Positions 43,376 to 51,961 of a stretch of DNA of 64,000 bases are shown in pieces. The notes under the pieces were generated by a model. The model was not told where the DNA came from and did no database searches. It saw only the letters and a program-made list of their open reading frames with translations. The stretch covers positions 236,259-300,258 of the forward strand of contig NZ_LMJW01000001.1 of the NCBI RefSeq assembly GCF_001429505.1, in the 5' to 3' direction. A program made the position numbers and the translations under genes. This stretch comes from Allobosea sp. Root483D1. Its GTDB lineage: Bacteria; Pseudomonadota; Alphaproteobacteria; Rhizobiales; Beijerinckiaceae. Positions within the stretch are counted from its first letter, which is position 1. Every line of letters begins with the position of its first letter.

Positions 43376-44161
43376 GTGACGAGGCCTGAGCCGCAATTTT
43401 TGAGCGTCGGCACTGATGCGGAGCGCCGCGAGATCGCAGTGCTGACGCAGGCAGGCAACGGCCCGCCGGTGGTCTGGCTCGGCGGTTTGCGCTCGGACAT
43501 GCGGGCGACCAAGGCCGAAGCGCTCGCCGCTTGGGCCGAGCGCACGGGGCGCGCCTTCATCCGCTTCGACTATGCCGGCCATGGCGAATCGAGCGGCGAC
43601 TTCGCCCAGTGGACCATGTCGCATTGGCTCGAGGATGCGCAGGCGGTTCTCGCCGCCCATACGCAGGACCCCGCCATCCTGGTCGGCTCGTCGATGGGCG
43701 GCTGGGTTGCGCTGCTGGCGACGCTGCGCCTTCGTCAAGCAGAACCGCGGCTGCGGCCGACTGGCCTGGTACTGATCGCGCCGGCCGTCGATTTCACCGA
43801 GGAATTGATGTGGGCGCAGATGCCGGAGGCGATCCGCCAGACGATCGTCAATGAAGGTGTCTGGCAGCGGCCGTCGGAATATTCGCCCGAACCTATGCCG
43901 ATTACGCGGGCACTGATCGAGGACGGGCGGCGCCATCTCCTCTTCGGGCAGCCGCTCGAGACCGGCTGCCCCATCCATATCCTGCAGGGCATGAAGGATC
44001 CCGACGTGCCCTATGGCCAGGCGCTCAAGCTGGTGGAGCATCTGCCGCACGATCCGGTCGTGCTGACGATGATCAAGGATGGCAATCATCGCCTGTCGAC
44101 ACCCGAGGACATCGCGCGCCTGATCGCCGCCGTCGAGGGCATCGCCCCCGCGGCGGCGTAA
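43376..44161 (+). CDS. Alpha/beta hydrolase (ABHD10-like)
   Basis: 261 residues. Oxyanion region VVWLGGLRSDMRATKAEAL, then FIRFDYAGHGESSGDF, the nucleophile Ser106 in GSSMGGW and a late His in KDGNHRLST. This pattern resembles ABHD10/palmitoyl-thioesterase-like hydrolases. GTG 43376 was chosen because AGGAG lies 9 nt upstream, and an earlier ATG at 43286 has no such site. It is divergent from the GT4 gene by 124 bp and convergent with the DUF1150 gene. Confidence 0.85.
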   Translation: MTRPEPQFLSVGTDAERREIAVLTQAGNGPPVVWLGGLRSDMRATKAEALAAWAERTGRAFIRFDYAGHGESSGDFAQWTMSHWLEDAQAVLAAHTQDPAILVGSSMGGWVALLATLRLRQAEPRLRPTGLVLIAPAVDFTEELMWAQMPEAIRQTIVNEGVWQRPSEYSPEPMPITRALIEDGRRHLLFGQPLETGCPIHILQGMKDPDVPYGQALKLVEHLPHDPVVLTMIKDGNHRLSTPEDIARLIAAVEGIAPAAA

Positions 44162-44171
44162 ACGCGGCGCG

Positions 44172-44426
44172 TCAGTGCAGGCTGACCATCCTGAGATCGT
44201 GCTCCCAGGCGTTGGCCGTCGCGGCCTCGCGGGAATCGGTCACTAGGATCGGTGCGCCATCGGCCGAGAGCAGCGCGAACAGCTGCAGTCCGGGCTCGAT
44301 CTCCGGCGCCTGCGGGAAGATGCGAGCCAACTCATCCGACATGATCGGCTTGAGATAGGCGACCTGGCCATTGCCGAGGGCGGCGAATTCGGCCGTGGTC
44401 AGGGGGGTCTCTCTGGTCTCAGTCAT
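44172..44426 (-). CDS. DUF1150 family protein
   Basis: 84 residues with a typical DUF1150 pattern: TTAEFAALGNGQVAYLKPIMSDEL and LFALLSADGAPILVTDSREAATANAWEHDL. ATG 44426 is decided by AAGGAGG 5-6 nt upstream. In alphaproteobacteria this small protein is commonly next to an Hsp20 gene, as here (Hsp20 at 44542-44970 upstream on the same strand, 115 bp apart), suggesting a stress-linked role. Mechanism unknown. Confidence 0.88.
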   Translation of the reverse strand: MTETRETPLTTAEFAALGNGQVAYLKPIMSDELARIFPQAPEIEPGLQLFALLSADGAPILVTDSREAATANAWEHDLRMVSLH

Positions 44427-44541
44427 CGCGCCCTCCTTCAGAGCAGTGCGAGGCGGTTTGATTGTGCATCCTTGATCATGAACGGAAGGCAAACCGCATG
44501 CCTCCTCGAACTGACGTCTACGAAGCGCCTTCTCCAGGCCC

Positions 44542-44970
44542 CTAGTCGCGGCTCATGATATCGATACGCCGGACGAGCCGTTCCGGTTCCGGACGGGCCA
44601 GGTCGATGGCGAGCAGCCCGTTCGAGAGATCCGCGCCTAGAACATGCATGCCATCGGCAAGCAGGAAGGAGCGCTGGAACTGCCGCGCGGCGATGCCGCG
44701 ATGCAGGAAATGCCGCGTCTTGTCGTCGACCTGACGGCCGCGGATGGTCAGCTGGTTTTCCTCCAGCGTGATCTCGAGCTGTTCGCGCGAGAATCCGGCC
44801 ACCGCGAGCGTGATCCTGAGCTTGTCGGGCTCATCCTCGGTGCGCGGCATGCGCTCGATATTATAGGGCGGATAGCCATCGCCGGCGCCTTTGGCGACCC
44901 GGTCGAGAGCCCGCTCGATATCGTCGAACCCGAGCAGGAAGGGATGCGACAGGCTAGGCGGACGCGTCAT
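44542..44970 (-). CDS. Hsp20-family small heat shock protein
   Basis: 142 residues. It is a holdase that keeps unfolding proteins soluble. The start MTRPPSLSHPFLLGFDDIERALDRVAK and YPPYNIERM precede the alpha-crystallin domain (about 40-125) with LRITLAVAGFSREQLEITLEENQLTIRGR and IAARQFQRSFLLADGMHVLGADLSNGLL. It belongs to the class that travels with DUF1150. The start lacks a strong Shine-Dalgarno, and I see no clear ROSE-type thermometer upstream (the 137-bp leader is very GC-rich). Confidence 0.9.
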   Translation of the reverse strand: MTRPPSLSHPFLLGFDDIERALDRVAKGAGDGYPPYNIERMPRTEDEPDKLRITLAVAGFSREQLEITLEENQLTIRGRQVDDKTRHFLHRGIAARQFQRSFLLADGMHVLGADLSNGLLAIDLARPEPERLVRRIDIMSRD

Positions 44971-45107
44971 CACGAAGCCCTTGAAAGGCGCCTCTGGAAC
45001 AACCGGAGCCCGCTTGCGCAGCGCCCCGAACGCGAAAGGCGAACCCAACCGCGTGAACCGGATATGGCGAGCGGCGCGCCCCGTCGCAAGTCCCGCCCGG
45101 CCGGCGC

Positions 45108-45512
45108 TCAATCCAGCGCGGCGATCGCCTCGATCTCGATGAGGAGGCGCGGATCGACCAGCGCCGTGACCCCGACCATGGTGCTCGCAGGATAAGGGCC
45201 GTCGCCGAGATACTTCATCCGCACCTTGCGCACGGCGACAGCCTTCTCGGTCGAGAGATCGACGACATAGGTCACCAGCTTGAACACCTTGGTGAAGTCT
45301 GTCCCGGCAGCAGCCAGCGCCGCGGCGAGATTGGCATAGACCTGCTCGGCCTGGGCGGCGATGTCGCCCTCTCCCACCACCTTGCCCATCGGGTCGTAAG
45401 CGACCTGGCCGGAGACATGAACCTGCCGCTCCGCCTTGACGATGGCGAGGTGCGAATAGCCGGTCGGCGGCGAGAGCGAGGCCGGGTTGAGAAGATCGAT
45501 CTTGCTGGGCAT
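45108..45512 (-). CDS. RidA-family (YjgF/UK114) enamine/imine deaminase
   Basis: 134 residues. RidA proteins hydrolyse reactive enamine/imine intermediates from PLP enzymes. Visible are GYSHLAIVKAERQVHVSGQVAYDPMGKVVGEGDIAAQAEQVYANL, VFKLVTYVVDL and the C-terminal ASTMVGVTALVDPRLLIEIEAIA with the Arg and Glu of the active-site end. The start at 45512 (MPSKIDLL) has GGGAG 9 nt upstream; the longer frame is an extension through the adjacent region. It is next to the tRNA-His gene. Confidence 0.9.
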   Translation of the reverse strand: MPSKIDLLNPASLSPPTGYSHLAIVKAERQVHVSGQVAYDPMGKVVGEGDIAAQAEQVYANLAAALAAAGTDFTKVFKLVTYVVDLSTEKAVAVRKVRMKYLGDGPYPASTMVGVTALVDPRLLIEIEAIAALD

Positions 45513-45611
45513 GGCGTGCTCCCGAGGCTTGCGGCTCGAAGCCGCGCGGCAAGCTAGGCCAGCGCAGGGCACACGCGCAATCTCGGGAAGGATCGGTACA
45601 GAAGAGAAAGA

Positions 45612-45688
45612 TGGTACAGCCACCCCGGCTTGAACGGGGGACCTCTAGATCCACAATCTAGCGCTCTAACCAACTGAGCTATGGCTGC
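45612..45688 (-). tRNA. tRNA-His (anticodon GTG), alphaproteobacterial type
   Basis: 77 nt including an encoded CCA. Acceptor 5' strand GCAGCCA pairs with TGGCTGT, giving G1-U72. The D-arm is GCTC...GAGC. The anticodon stem CTAGA/TCTAG encloses TTGTGGA with GTG, and the T-arm is CCCCG/CGGGG with TTCAAGC. The discriminator is A73, and position -1 is T, so no G-1 is encoded. U72, A73 and loss of G-1 match the known alphaproteobacterial tRNA-His class recognised by a divergent HisRS. Confidence 0.95.
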
Positions 45689-45816
45689 ACGGCTTGCGCC
45701 TGATGTCGCGGCGCTTGGAAGCAGTCCGGCGACGGCGCGGAACCTAGTGCCACGCCTCACCGAATGCAACGGCGAAATGCGAGCCGGCGCGCGGAAAACC
45801 GCGCCGGCTTTCGAAA

Positions 45817-46839
45817 TCAGCGACGCGGCAGCTCCTGGCGCGCCGTCGCGGCGAGATCGCCGAGATGAGCGGCAAAGGATTCATAGCTGCGGCGGAAGGC
45901 CTTGGCCTGGAGCGCGACCGCATCCGCGGTACTCTGCGTGCGGGCCAGGGTCTCGACCTCGCCCAGCGTCGCCTTCAGCTCGGCGCAGGCATGGTCGAGC
46001 ACCTTGGCCTGGACGGCGCCGAAGGCACGCGTCAGCGCCAGGGTCGGCTCCAGCCAGGCGGCAGCCGAGAAGGGAGCGACCGCAACCGGCTTCGGCGCTT
46101 CGACCGGCTTGACAGCGACAGGCGAGGCAACGGCAGGCGCAGCAGCCGGCTCGGGAGCCTCGACGAGCTTGACCGGGGCGGGCGTGGGCTTGGCCACAAC
46201 AGGAGCCACCGGCTTCGCCGCAACCAGCTCGACCTTGGCGGGCTCGACCTTGGCGGGAGCGGGCTGCACCTTGATCGGCTCGGCGGAGAGCTTGGCCGGT
46301 GCAGGCACGGACGCCGGCTTGGCGGGCGCGAGCTTGGCGGGCGCGGCCTTGGCGGCTTCAATCTTCACCGCGGGAGCGGCGACCTTGGCGGCCGGCTTCG
46401 CGATCTTGATCTTCAGCGGGGCGGTGCGCTTGGCGGGCTCGGCAGCAGGCTTCGCGACGGGCTTCGTTGCGGACGCGGCGATAGCAACGGCAGCAGGCTT
46501 CACCACCGGCTGGGCGGCGGGTTGCGGGGCCGTCGGCACGGGAGCGGCAACCTTGGGAGCAGCGGACACCGGAGCAGCAGACACCGGAGCAGCAGACTTG
46601 GCCTCGACCTTGGCGACCGGCGCAGGCGTGAGCGGTGCGGCGACAGGCTTCACCGCCAGCGTGGACTTGGTGTCCACGGGCTTGGTGTCCACCGGCTTGG
46701 CTTCCAGGGGCCTGGCTTCCACGAGCTTCGCCTCGGGGGCCTTGACGGGCGCGGCCGGTGCGAGCGGCGTCGGCTCGCTCAGCGCCTTGACCGGCGCGAG
46801 GCTGATCGGCGCCTTGCCGGGGGTAGTCTGCTTAGCCAT
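45817..46839 (-). CDS. Phasin-domain protein with N-terminal Lys/Pro/Ala-rich region
   Basis: 340 residues. Residues 1 to about 255 are an extended Lys-Pro-Ala-Val low-complexity tract rich in AKP and APAK units, like histone-H1-like tails. The last 85 residues (LTLALTRAFGAVQAKVLDHACAELKATLGEVETLARTQSTADAVALQAKAFRRSYESFAAHLGDLAATA) look like a phasin domain that coats polyhydroxyalkanoate granules. In PhaF the order is reversed: phasin first, KPA-rich DNA-binding tail last. A granule-to-nucleoid tethering role is thus plausible but inferred. It shares its strand with the phasin at 47000, 160 bp away. Confidence 0.7.
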   Translation of the reverse strand: MAKQTTPGKAPISLAPVKALSEPTPLAPAAPVKAPEAKLVEARPLEAKPVDTKPVDTKSTLAVKPVAAPLTPAPVAKVEAKSAAPVSAAPVSAAPKVAAPVPTAPQPAAQPVVKPAAVAIAASATKPVAKPAAEPAKRTAPLKIKIAKPAAKVAAPAVKIEAAKAAPAKLAPAKPASVPAPAKLSAEPIKVQPAPAKVEPAKVELVAAKPVAPVVAKPTPAPVKLVEAPEPAAAPAVASPVAVKPVEAPKPVAVAPFSAAAWLEPTLALTRAFGAVQAKVLDHACAELKATLGEVETLARTQSTADAVALQAKAFRRSYESFAAHLGDLAATARQELPRR

Positions 46840-46999
46840 CGGATCTCTCCTTCACGGTTCCGGCAGGCGAACCTGCGCGATCGACGAAACCGGGCCCAGG
46901 CAGGCCCCGCGGGATGTCTCATCCCGATCGAGTACGCCTGCGCCGGCGCCCGGCCGCTTCGTCGTGAAAGCCCGCTCCGCACCCGCGGCGCTCAAGGCT

Positions 47000-47395
47000 T
47001 CACTTCAGCTTGGTCGCCTTGGCGGCGGTCTCGGCTGCCTTCTTGGCGGCGTCCTGCACGCTCGTGCCGACATCCTTGAGCTGCGTCTGCAGCGCGGCCA
47101 TCTGGGCCTTGAGGAACTCGGACTGGTGCTGGAGCACCTCGTTCATGTCCTTCGACTTGACGAGCTTGTTAGCAAGGTCGAAGGCGGCCGCGATGTTGTT
47201 CTCGGCGTAGGACATCGCCTTCTTGGTCATGTCCTGGACGTTGACGCGAGTCGACTCGGCCGAGCCATGAGCGCTGTCGACGGCCTTCTGGGCGGCGCCG
47301 ATGAAACCGTCGAAAGCCTTGCGGGCCTGATCGACGCTCTTCTCGGCGAAATCGCGCATTTCGGCGGGGACTTCGTAGGGGTTCTTGCCGTCCAT
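47000..47395 (-). CDS. Phasin family protein
   Basis: 131 residues, almost fully helical and amphipathic: MDGKNPYEVPAEMRDFAEKSVDQARKAFDGFIGAAQKAVD and a C-terminal Lys/Ala coiled region (QHQSEFLKAQMAALQTQLKDVGTSVQDAAKKAAETAAK). This is the alphaproteobacterial phasin pattern, coating polyhydroxybutyrate granules. Its start has AGGAGG upstream. A 28-bp palindrome lies 61-88 bp before the start, a candidate PhaR operator that would link expression to granule status. Confidence 0.9.
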   Translation of the reverse strand: MDGKNPYEVPAEMRDFAEKSVDQARKAFDGFIGAAQKAVDSAHGSAESTRVNVQDMTKKAMSYAENNIAAAFDLANKLVKSKDMNEVLQHQSEFLKAQMAALQTQLKDVGTSVQDAAKKAAETAAKATKLK

Positions 47396-47455
47396 GGTGG
47401 TCCTCCTGCGACTGAGCCCAGCGTCTTCGCCGTCGCCGACGTCACGCCGCTATTG

Positions 47456-47483
47456 TGCACTGCAATATCATTATTGCAGTGCA
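47456..47483. promoter_or_regulatory. 28-bp perfect palindrome, candidate PhaR operator
   Basis: TGCACTGCAATA and TATTGCAGTGCA are exact 12-bp arms around TCAT. It lies upstream of the phasin gene, in the divergent gap toward the PdhS-like kinase. PhaR sites contain TGC/GCA-type palindromes, so this fits, but binding is inferred. Confidence 0.6.
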
Positions 47484-47651
47484 ATGACAACGCCGCCCCT
47501 GCAAGGGCAACGCAAGCCATATTAACGCTGTTTGGAAACGTCAGGGGAGAGGCAGGGTTCCCGCATGGATTCGCCCCGCTCGCGCGGTTATTAAAGATTT
47601 GTTAGGCATATTCGCGCGGGCTGGAGTCGTCAGCAGGTTGAGCGGAGCGGG

Positions 47652-50618
47652 ATGAGCGAATCCGGACGGGATTGGAACGGCGTTGCCGGCGCGCTGGCGC
47701 AGGATCCCGCACTCGCGGGCTTCGCCGGCGAAGGCGCGCTGCTGCTCTGGCCGGCCGGCAGCGATGCGCCGGCCTTCGCCAACGGCGGCGGCCGGGCCCT
47801 GCTCGACGCCTTCGGCGGCGCGGCTAAGCTGCCCATGGCGACACGCGAACGCCTGCGCCTGCTTGCCGGCGGGCTCGCCTCGCCGACTGCGCTCAGGCTC
47901 GAAAGATTGCGGCTCGGCGCGTCGCTGACCGGGCTCGTGACCTGCGGCTGCAAGCGAATCGAGACCGATTCCGGTCCAGTGCTGGCCGTCGGCGTCACCG
48001 CCTCCGAGCTGCGGCGCCTCGGCATCACCGTGCCGAAGGAAGAGCCGCGCACTCCCATCGCTCCGGCGGTTGGGCCCGCCACTGCGGACGCAGGTGGCCA
48101 GGCCGAATCAGTCGAGCAACCGCGCCGCGCCAATCTGCGCTTCCTGTGGGAGAGCGATCTCGGCGGGACGCTGATCAGCCTGTCGCAGGATTTCGCGGAG
48201 CTCGTCGGCCTGGAGGCGGCAGGCGCGACGCAGGGGCGCAACTGGTCCGCCTTGCTCGCGAGCGATGTCGTCGATCTCGATGGCGACCTGGCCGCACGTC
48301 TCGCGACCTCCTCGACCTGGAGCGGCCGCGCCGTGCTCTGGCGTGTCGGCGCCGGCGAAGGTGCCCGGATCGAGCTCTCCGGCTTCCCGCTGTTCGACGG
48401 CGAGCGCAACCCCGCCGGCTTCCGCGGTTTCGGCCTGGCCCGCTCGCCCGCCAACGAGGTTTTTCCGGACCGGGAGGCTCTCGAAGAAGAGGCCGTTTCG
48501 GTCTCTCCGGAGGTCGATGCCCCCGAGGCGCCCCCTGCCGAGGCAACGGCCGCGGAAGAGCTGCCTGAGCCCGCGCTGAGCGACATTGCCGAGGCCGGGT
48601 CGGTTGAACCGACAGAGGCACGCTCGGAAGACGACGACGCCGAAGCGGATGCGCCGGTAGAGGCCCCGGACGCTGAAGCCGAGCTCGCAGCTTCGGACGA
48701 CGAGTCTCCGACGACGCGAGCCGACGACGGCGACGCTGCCCCGGAGGCCAGCGAGCCGCGGCAGCCGGTCCCCACGCCGCCACCGGCCAATGTCGTGCCG
48801 CTGCGCAATGGCCATCTGACCGCCGTGCGCCCGGTGCTGGAGCCCTCCAAGACCCTGCTCTCCTCGGCCGAGCGCAACGCCTTCCGTGAGATCGCCAAGG
48901 CGCTCGGCGCCCGCATCGCCGGCGAGGAAGACGAGCCCGGCGAACCGCGCCTGCCCGCAGCGACGCCGCTGCGCATGCCCGACGAGGAAGCGGGCAGCGC
49001 GAAGGAGAAGGTCTCCGCCGAGGCTCCGGCGAGCGCTGCGTCGCCCTCTGCCGCGGCGCCCGAACCACGCCCGCGCGTTGCCAACGCCCATGCAGAGATT
49101 CTCGACCGGCTGCCGATCGCGGTGATGGTCAATCGCGACGAGACGGCGCTCTACGCCAACCGGACCCTGCTCGATCTGCTGGACTATGCCGATCTCGACG
49201 ATCTCACCTCGGCCGGTGGCGTCAGCAAACTCATCAAGGGCGCGAGCCGCGGCAGCGACGGCGCGATGATCCTGGTCGGCCGCAAGGGCGGGCTGACCAG
49301 TGTCGACGGCCGGCTCTCCAGCGTGAGCTGGCAGGGCGAGCCCGCGACGCTGATGGCCTTCCGCAACAGCGTGCCGGGCGGCGCCCTCAAGCTGCTGTCG
49401 CCGGAGGAGGCGGAGGAGCAGGAGCTCGCGGCCGAATTCGAGGCGGAGGAGGAAGAGGCCTCCGCTCGCGTCGAGCAGCTCCGGCTGGAGGGGCAGGCGA
49501 ACGACGCTCGCGTCTCCGAGCTCTCCGCCATGCTCGACACCGCGACCGACGGCGTCGTCACCGTGGACGGGCGTGGGCGCATCCTCGCGCTCAACAAGAG
49601 CGCCGAAGCGTTGTTCGGCTACGACCAGCGCGAGGTCGCCGGTGAGCTCTTCACCCTGCTCTTCGCGCCGGAGAGCCATTCGCCGGCGCTCGACTATCTC
49701 GACGGGCTGATCGGCGGCGGCGTCGCCTCGCTGATGAACGATGGCCGCGAGGTCATCGGGCGCGTGCGCCAGGGCGGGCGCATCCCGCTGTTCATGACCA
49801 TGGGCCGCATCGCCGAGGGACCGGACAGCAAGTTCTGCGCGGTGCTGCGCGACATCACCGCCTGGAAGAAGACCGAGGGCGAGTTGGTCGAGGCGCGCAA
49901 GGCGGCCGAGAAGGCGAGCGCGCAGAAATCCGATGTGCTCGCCAAGATCAGCCACGAGATCAGGACCCCGCTCAACGCCATCATCGGCTTCGCCGAGGTG
50001 ATGGCCGAGGAACGCTTCGGGCCGATCGAAAACGAGCGCTACAAGGAATACCTGCGCGACATCCACCTGTCGGGCGGCTATGTCATCAGCCTGGTCAACG
50101 ACCTGCTCGACCTCGCCAAGATCGAGGCCGGCAAGCTCGACCTCGACTTCGTCAGCGTCAACCTGAACGAGATCGCGTTGTCGGCAGTCAATCTGCTGCA
50201 GCCGGAGGCGCAGCGCGGCCGCGTCGTGCTGCGCTCCGGCCTGGCGCCGAAGCTGCCGCCGGTCGTCGCCGACGAGCGCTCGCTGCGCCAGATCGTGATC
50301 AACCTGCTCTCCAATGCGGTGAAGTTCACCGATGCCGGCGGGCAGGTGATCGTCTCGACCGCGCTGGGCGACCAGGGCGAGGCGATCCTGCGGGTGCGCG
50401 ACACCGGCATCGGCATGGACGATGACGAGATCAAGCTGGCGCTGGAGCCGTTCCGGCAGGTGCCGACCACGCGCAAAGCCGGCGGCACCGGCCTCGGCCT
50501 GCCCCTGACCAAGGCGCTGGTCGAAGCCAACCGCGCCGCCCTGACCATCACCAGCGCCAAGAAGGAAGGCACACTGGTCGAGGTCATCTTCCCGCCGCAG
50601 CGCGTGCTGGCGAGCTGA
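47652..50618 (+). CDS. PdhS/PleC-type cell-cycle sensor histidine kinase
   Basis: 988 residues, no clear transmembrane segment, so cytoplasmic. An N-terminal region of unknown fold (1-230) precedes a long acidic linker (about 280-410). The patch NVVPLRNGHL, then LSSAERNAFREIAKALGAR, is a hallmark of PdhS-like kinases. Two PAS-like regions follow (about 470-560 and 620-735; RDITAWKK at the end of the second). HisKA has ISHEIRTPLNAIIGFAEVM, His768, then GYVISLVNDLLDLAKIEAGK. The HATPase N-box is near 884, G1 DTGIGM near 917 and G2 GGTGLGL near 944. Known relatives control DivK localisation and asymmetric division in Brucella. The acidic linker is unusually long. Confidence 0.85.
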   Translation: MSESGRDWNGVAGALAQDPALAGFAGEGALLLWPAGSDAPAFANGGGRALLDAFGGAAKLPMATRERLRLLAGGLASPTALRLERLRLGASLTGLVTCGCKRIETDSGPVLAVGVTASELRRLGITVPKEEPRTPIAPAVGPATADAGGQAESVEQPRRANLRFLWESDLGGTLISLSQDFAELVGLEAAGATQGRNWSALLASDVVDLDGDLAARLATSSTWSGRAVLWRVGAGEGARIELSGFPLFDGERNPAGFRGFGLARSPANEVFPDREALEEEAVSVSPEVDAPEAPPAEATAAEELPEPALSDIAEAGSVEPTEARSEDDDAEADAPVEAPDAEAELAASDDESPTTRADDGDAAPEASEPRQPVPTPPPANVVPLRNGHLTAVRPVLEPSKTLLSSAERNAFREIAKALGARIAGEEDEPGEPRLPAATPLRMPDEEAGSAKEKVSAEAPASAASPSAAAPEPRPRVANAHAEILDRLPIAVMVNRDETALYANRTLLDLLDYADLDDLTSAGGVSKLIKGASRGSDGAMILVGRKGGLTSVDGRLSSVSWQGEPATLMAFRNSVPGGALKLLSPEEAEEQELAAEFEAEEEEASARVEQLRLEGQANDARVSELSAMLDTATDGVVTVDGRGRILALNKSAEALFGYDQREVAGELFTLLFAPESHSPALDYLDGLIGGGVASLMNDGREVIGRVRQGGRIPLFMTMGRIAEGPDSKFCAVLRDITAWKKTEGELVEARKAAEKASAQKSDVLAKISHEIRTPLNAIIGFAEVMAEERFGPIENERYKEYLRDIHLSGGYVISLVNDLLDLAKIEAGKLDLDFVSVNLNEIALSAVNLLQPEAQRGRVVLRSGLAPKLPPVVADERSLRQIVINLLSNAVKFTDAGGQVIVSTALGDQGEAILRVRDTGIGMDDDEIKLALEPFRQVPTTRKAGGTGLGLPLTKALVEANRAALTITSAKKEGTLVEVIFPPQRVLAS

Positions 50619-50734
50619 CGGGCGCGGCGGGACCGCCGCGATACGCACGATGCGGAAGGCGGAGCCGCGCATTGGCGCGCGGCACGGCCCGCTCTACAAT
50701 TCGAGCCTCCTGCCCTCGACCGGCGAGCATCCGC

Positions 50735-51892
50735 ATGCAGTTCGCGCTCAGCGAAGAAGAAGAACTCATCCGCGACAGCGCCCGCAAGCTCGCGACGGAC
50801 CGGCTGGCGCCGCTGGCCGAGCGGCTCGACCGTGGCGAGGGGCGGCCGGAATTCCTCGCCAATCTAAGGCTGCTCGCGCAGAACGGCTTCATGGCGCTCA
50901 ACGTCAAGGGGCTGTTCGGCGGAACCGAAGCCGGCACCGTCGCCTTCGCCCTGGCGCTGGAGGAGCTCGCCGCCGCCTGCGCCTCGACGGCCGTGACGAC
51001 CTCGGTGACCAACATGGTCGGCGAAGTCATCCAGGCCGTGGGCAACGAGGATCAGAAAGCGATCTACCTGCCGAAGCTGGCTGACGGCACCTACCCGGCC
51101 GGCGCCTTCTGCCTGACCGAGGCCGGGGCGGGTTCTGACCCTGCCGGCATGAAGCTGCGCGCCCGGCGCGACGGCGAGACCTACGTGCTCGACGGCGAGA
51201 AGATCTTCATCACCTCCGGCGAATATGCCGGGCTCTTCGTGGTCTGGGGCGTGACCAACCCCGAGGCGGCGAAAGGCAAGGGCATCTCGGTCTTCCTGGT
51301 GCCGGCCGACACGCCGGGCGTCAGCGTCGGCAAGGCCGAGACGAAGATGGGCCAGACCGGTTCGGCCACCAACACCATCCATTTCGACGGCGCCCGCATC
51401 CCTGCCGCCAGTTTGATGGGCAAGGAGAATGACGGCTTCCGCGTCGCGGTCGGAGAGCTCGCCGGCGGACGCATCGGCGTCGCCTCCGTCTCGCTCGGCA
51501 TCGCCCGCGCCGCGATGGACGCCGCCAAGTCCTATGCCCGCGAGCGCAAGCAGTTCGGCCAGGCGATCTCGGAGTTCCAGGGCCTGCAGTGGATGATCGC
51601 CGATCGTGAGGTCGACCTGCATGCATCGCGGTTGCTGATCCTCGATGCGGCCGCGAAGAAGGATCGCGGCGAGCCTTTCGCCAGAGAAGCCTCGATGGCG
51701 AAGCTCTTCGCCTCGGAGGCGGCGCATCGCTGCACCGACGCGGCGATCCAGATCCATGGCGGCGCCGGCTATTGCCGCGATTTCCCGGTCGAGCGCTATG
51801 CGCGCGATGCCCGCATCACCCGGATCTACGAGGGCACATCGGAGATCCAGCGGCTGATCATCGCCCGCGAGACCTTGCGTCAGCTCGGCTGA
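50735..51892 (+). CDS. Acyl-CoA dehydrogenase
   Basis: 385 residues. FAD-dependent alpha,beta-dehydrogenation of acyl-CoA. The N-domain start is MQFALSEEEELIRDSARKLA. The beta-domain has AFCLTEAGAGSDPAGM and YVLDGEKIFITSG. The C-domain has SYARERKQFGQAISEFQGLQWMIADR and the catalytic base Glu366 in RIYEGTSEIQRLIIARETL. The start at 50735 is chosen over the longer 50672 frame because the family begins at this point. It precedes a GST gene by 69 bp on the same strand. Substrate chain length is not determined. Confidence 0.93.
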   Translation: MQFALSEEEELIRDSARKLATDRLAPLAERLDRGEGRPEFLANLRLLAQNGFMALNVKGLFGGTEAGTVAFALALEELAAACASTAVTTSVTNMVGEVIQAVGNEDQKAIYLPKLADGTYPAGAFCLTEAGAGSDPAGMKLRARRDGETYVLDGEKIFITSGEYAGLFVVWGVTNPEAAKGKGISVFLVPADTPGVSVGKAETKMGQTGSATNTIHFDGARIPAASLMGKENDGFRVAVGELAGGRIGVASVSLGIARAAMDAAKSYARERKQFGQAISEFQGLQWMIADREVDLHASRLLILDAAAKKDRGEPFAREASMAKLFASEAAHRCTDAAIQIHGGAGYCRDFPVERYARDARITRIYEGTSEIQRLIIARETLRQLG

Positions 51893-51961
51893 GCTTCGTA
51901 GAATTTTCTTCTCCGCATCCGCCGGATTCGGAGCCCCTTCCCGCTCGCCGGAACCCTGCCC

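Noticed and set aside
44971..45107. ROSE RNA thermometer before Hsp20
   Set aside because: The leader is very GC-rich and lacks the TTGCT/AGGA pairing at the start codon.
48108..50672. 854-aa minus-strand ORF opposite the PdhS-like kinase
   Set aside because: Antisense shadow; the plus strand carries clear H-, N- and G-box motifs.
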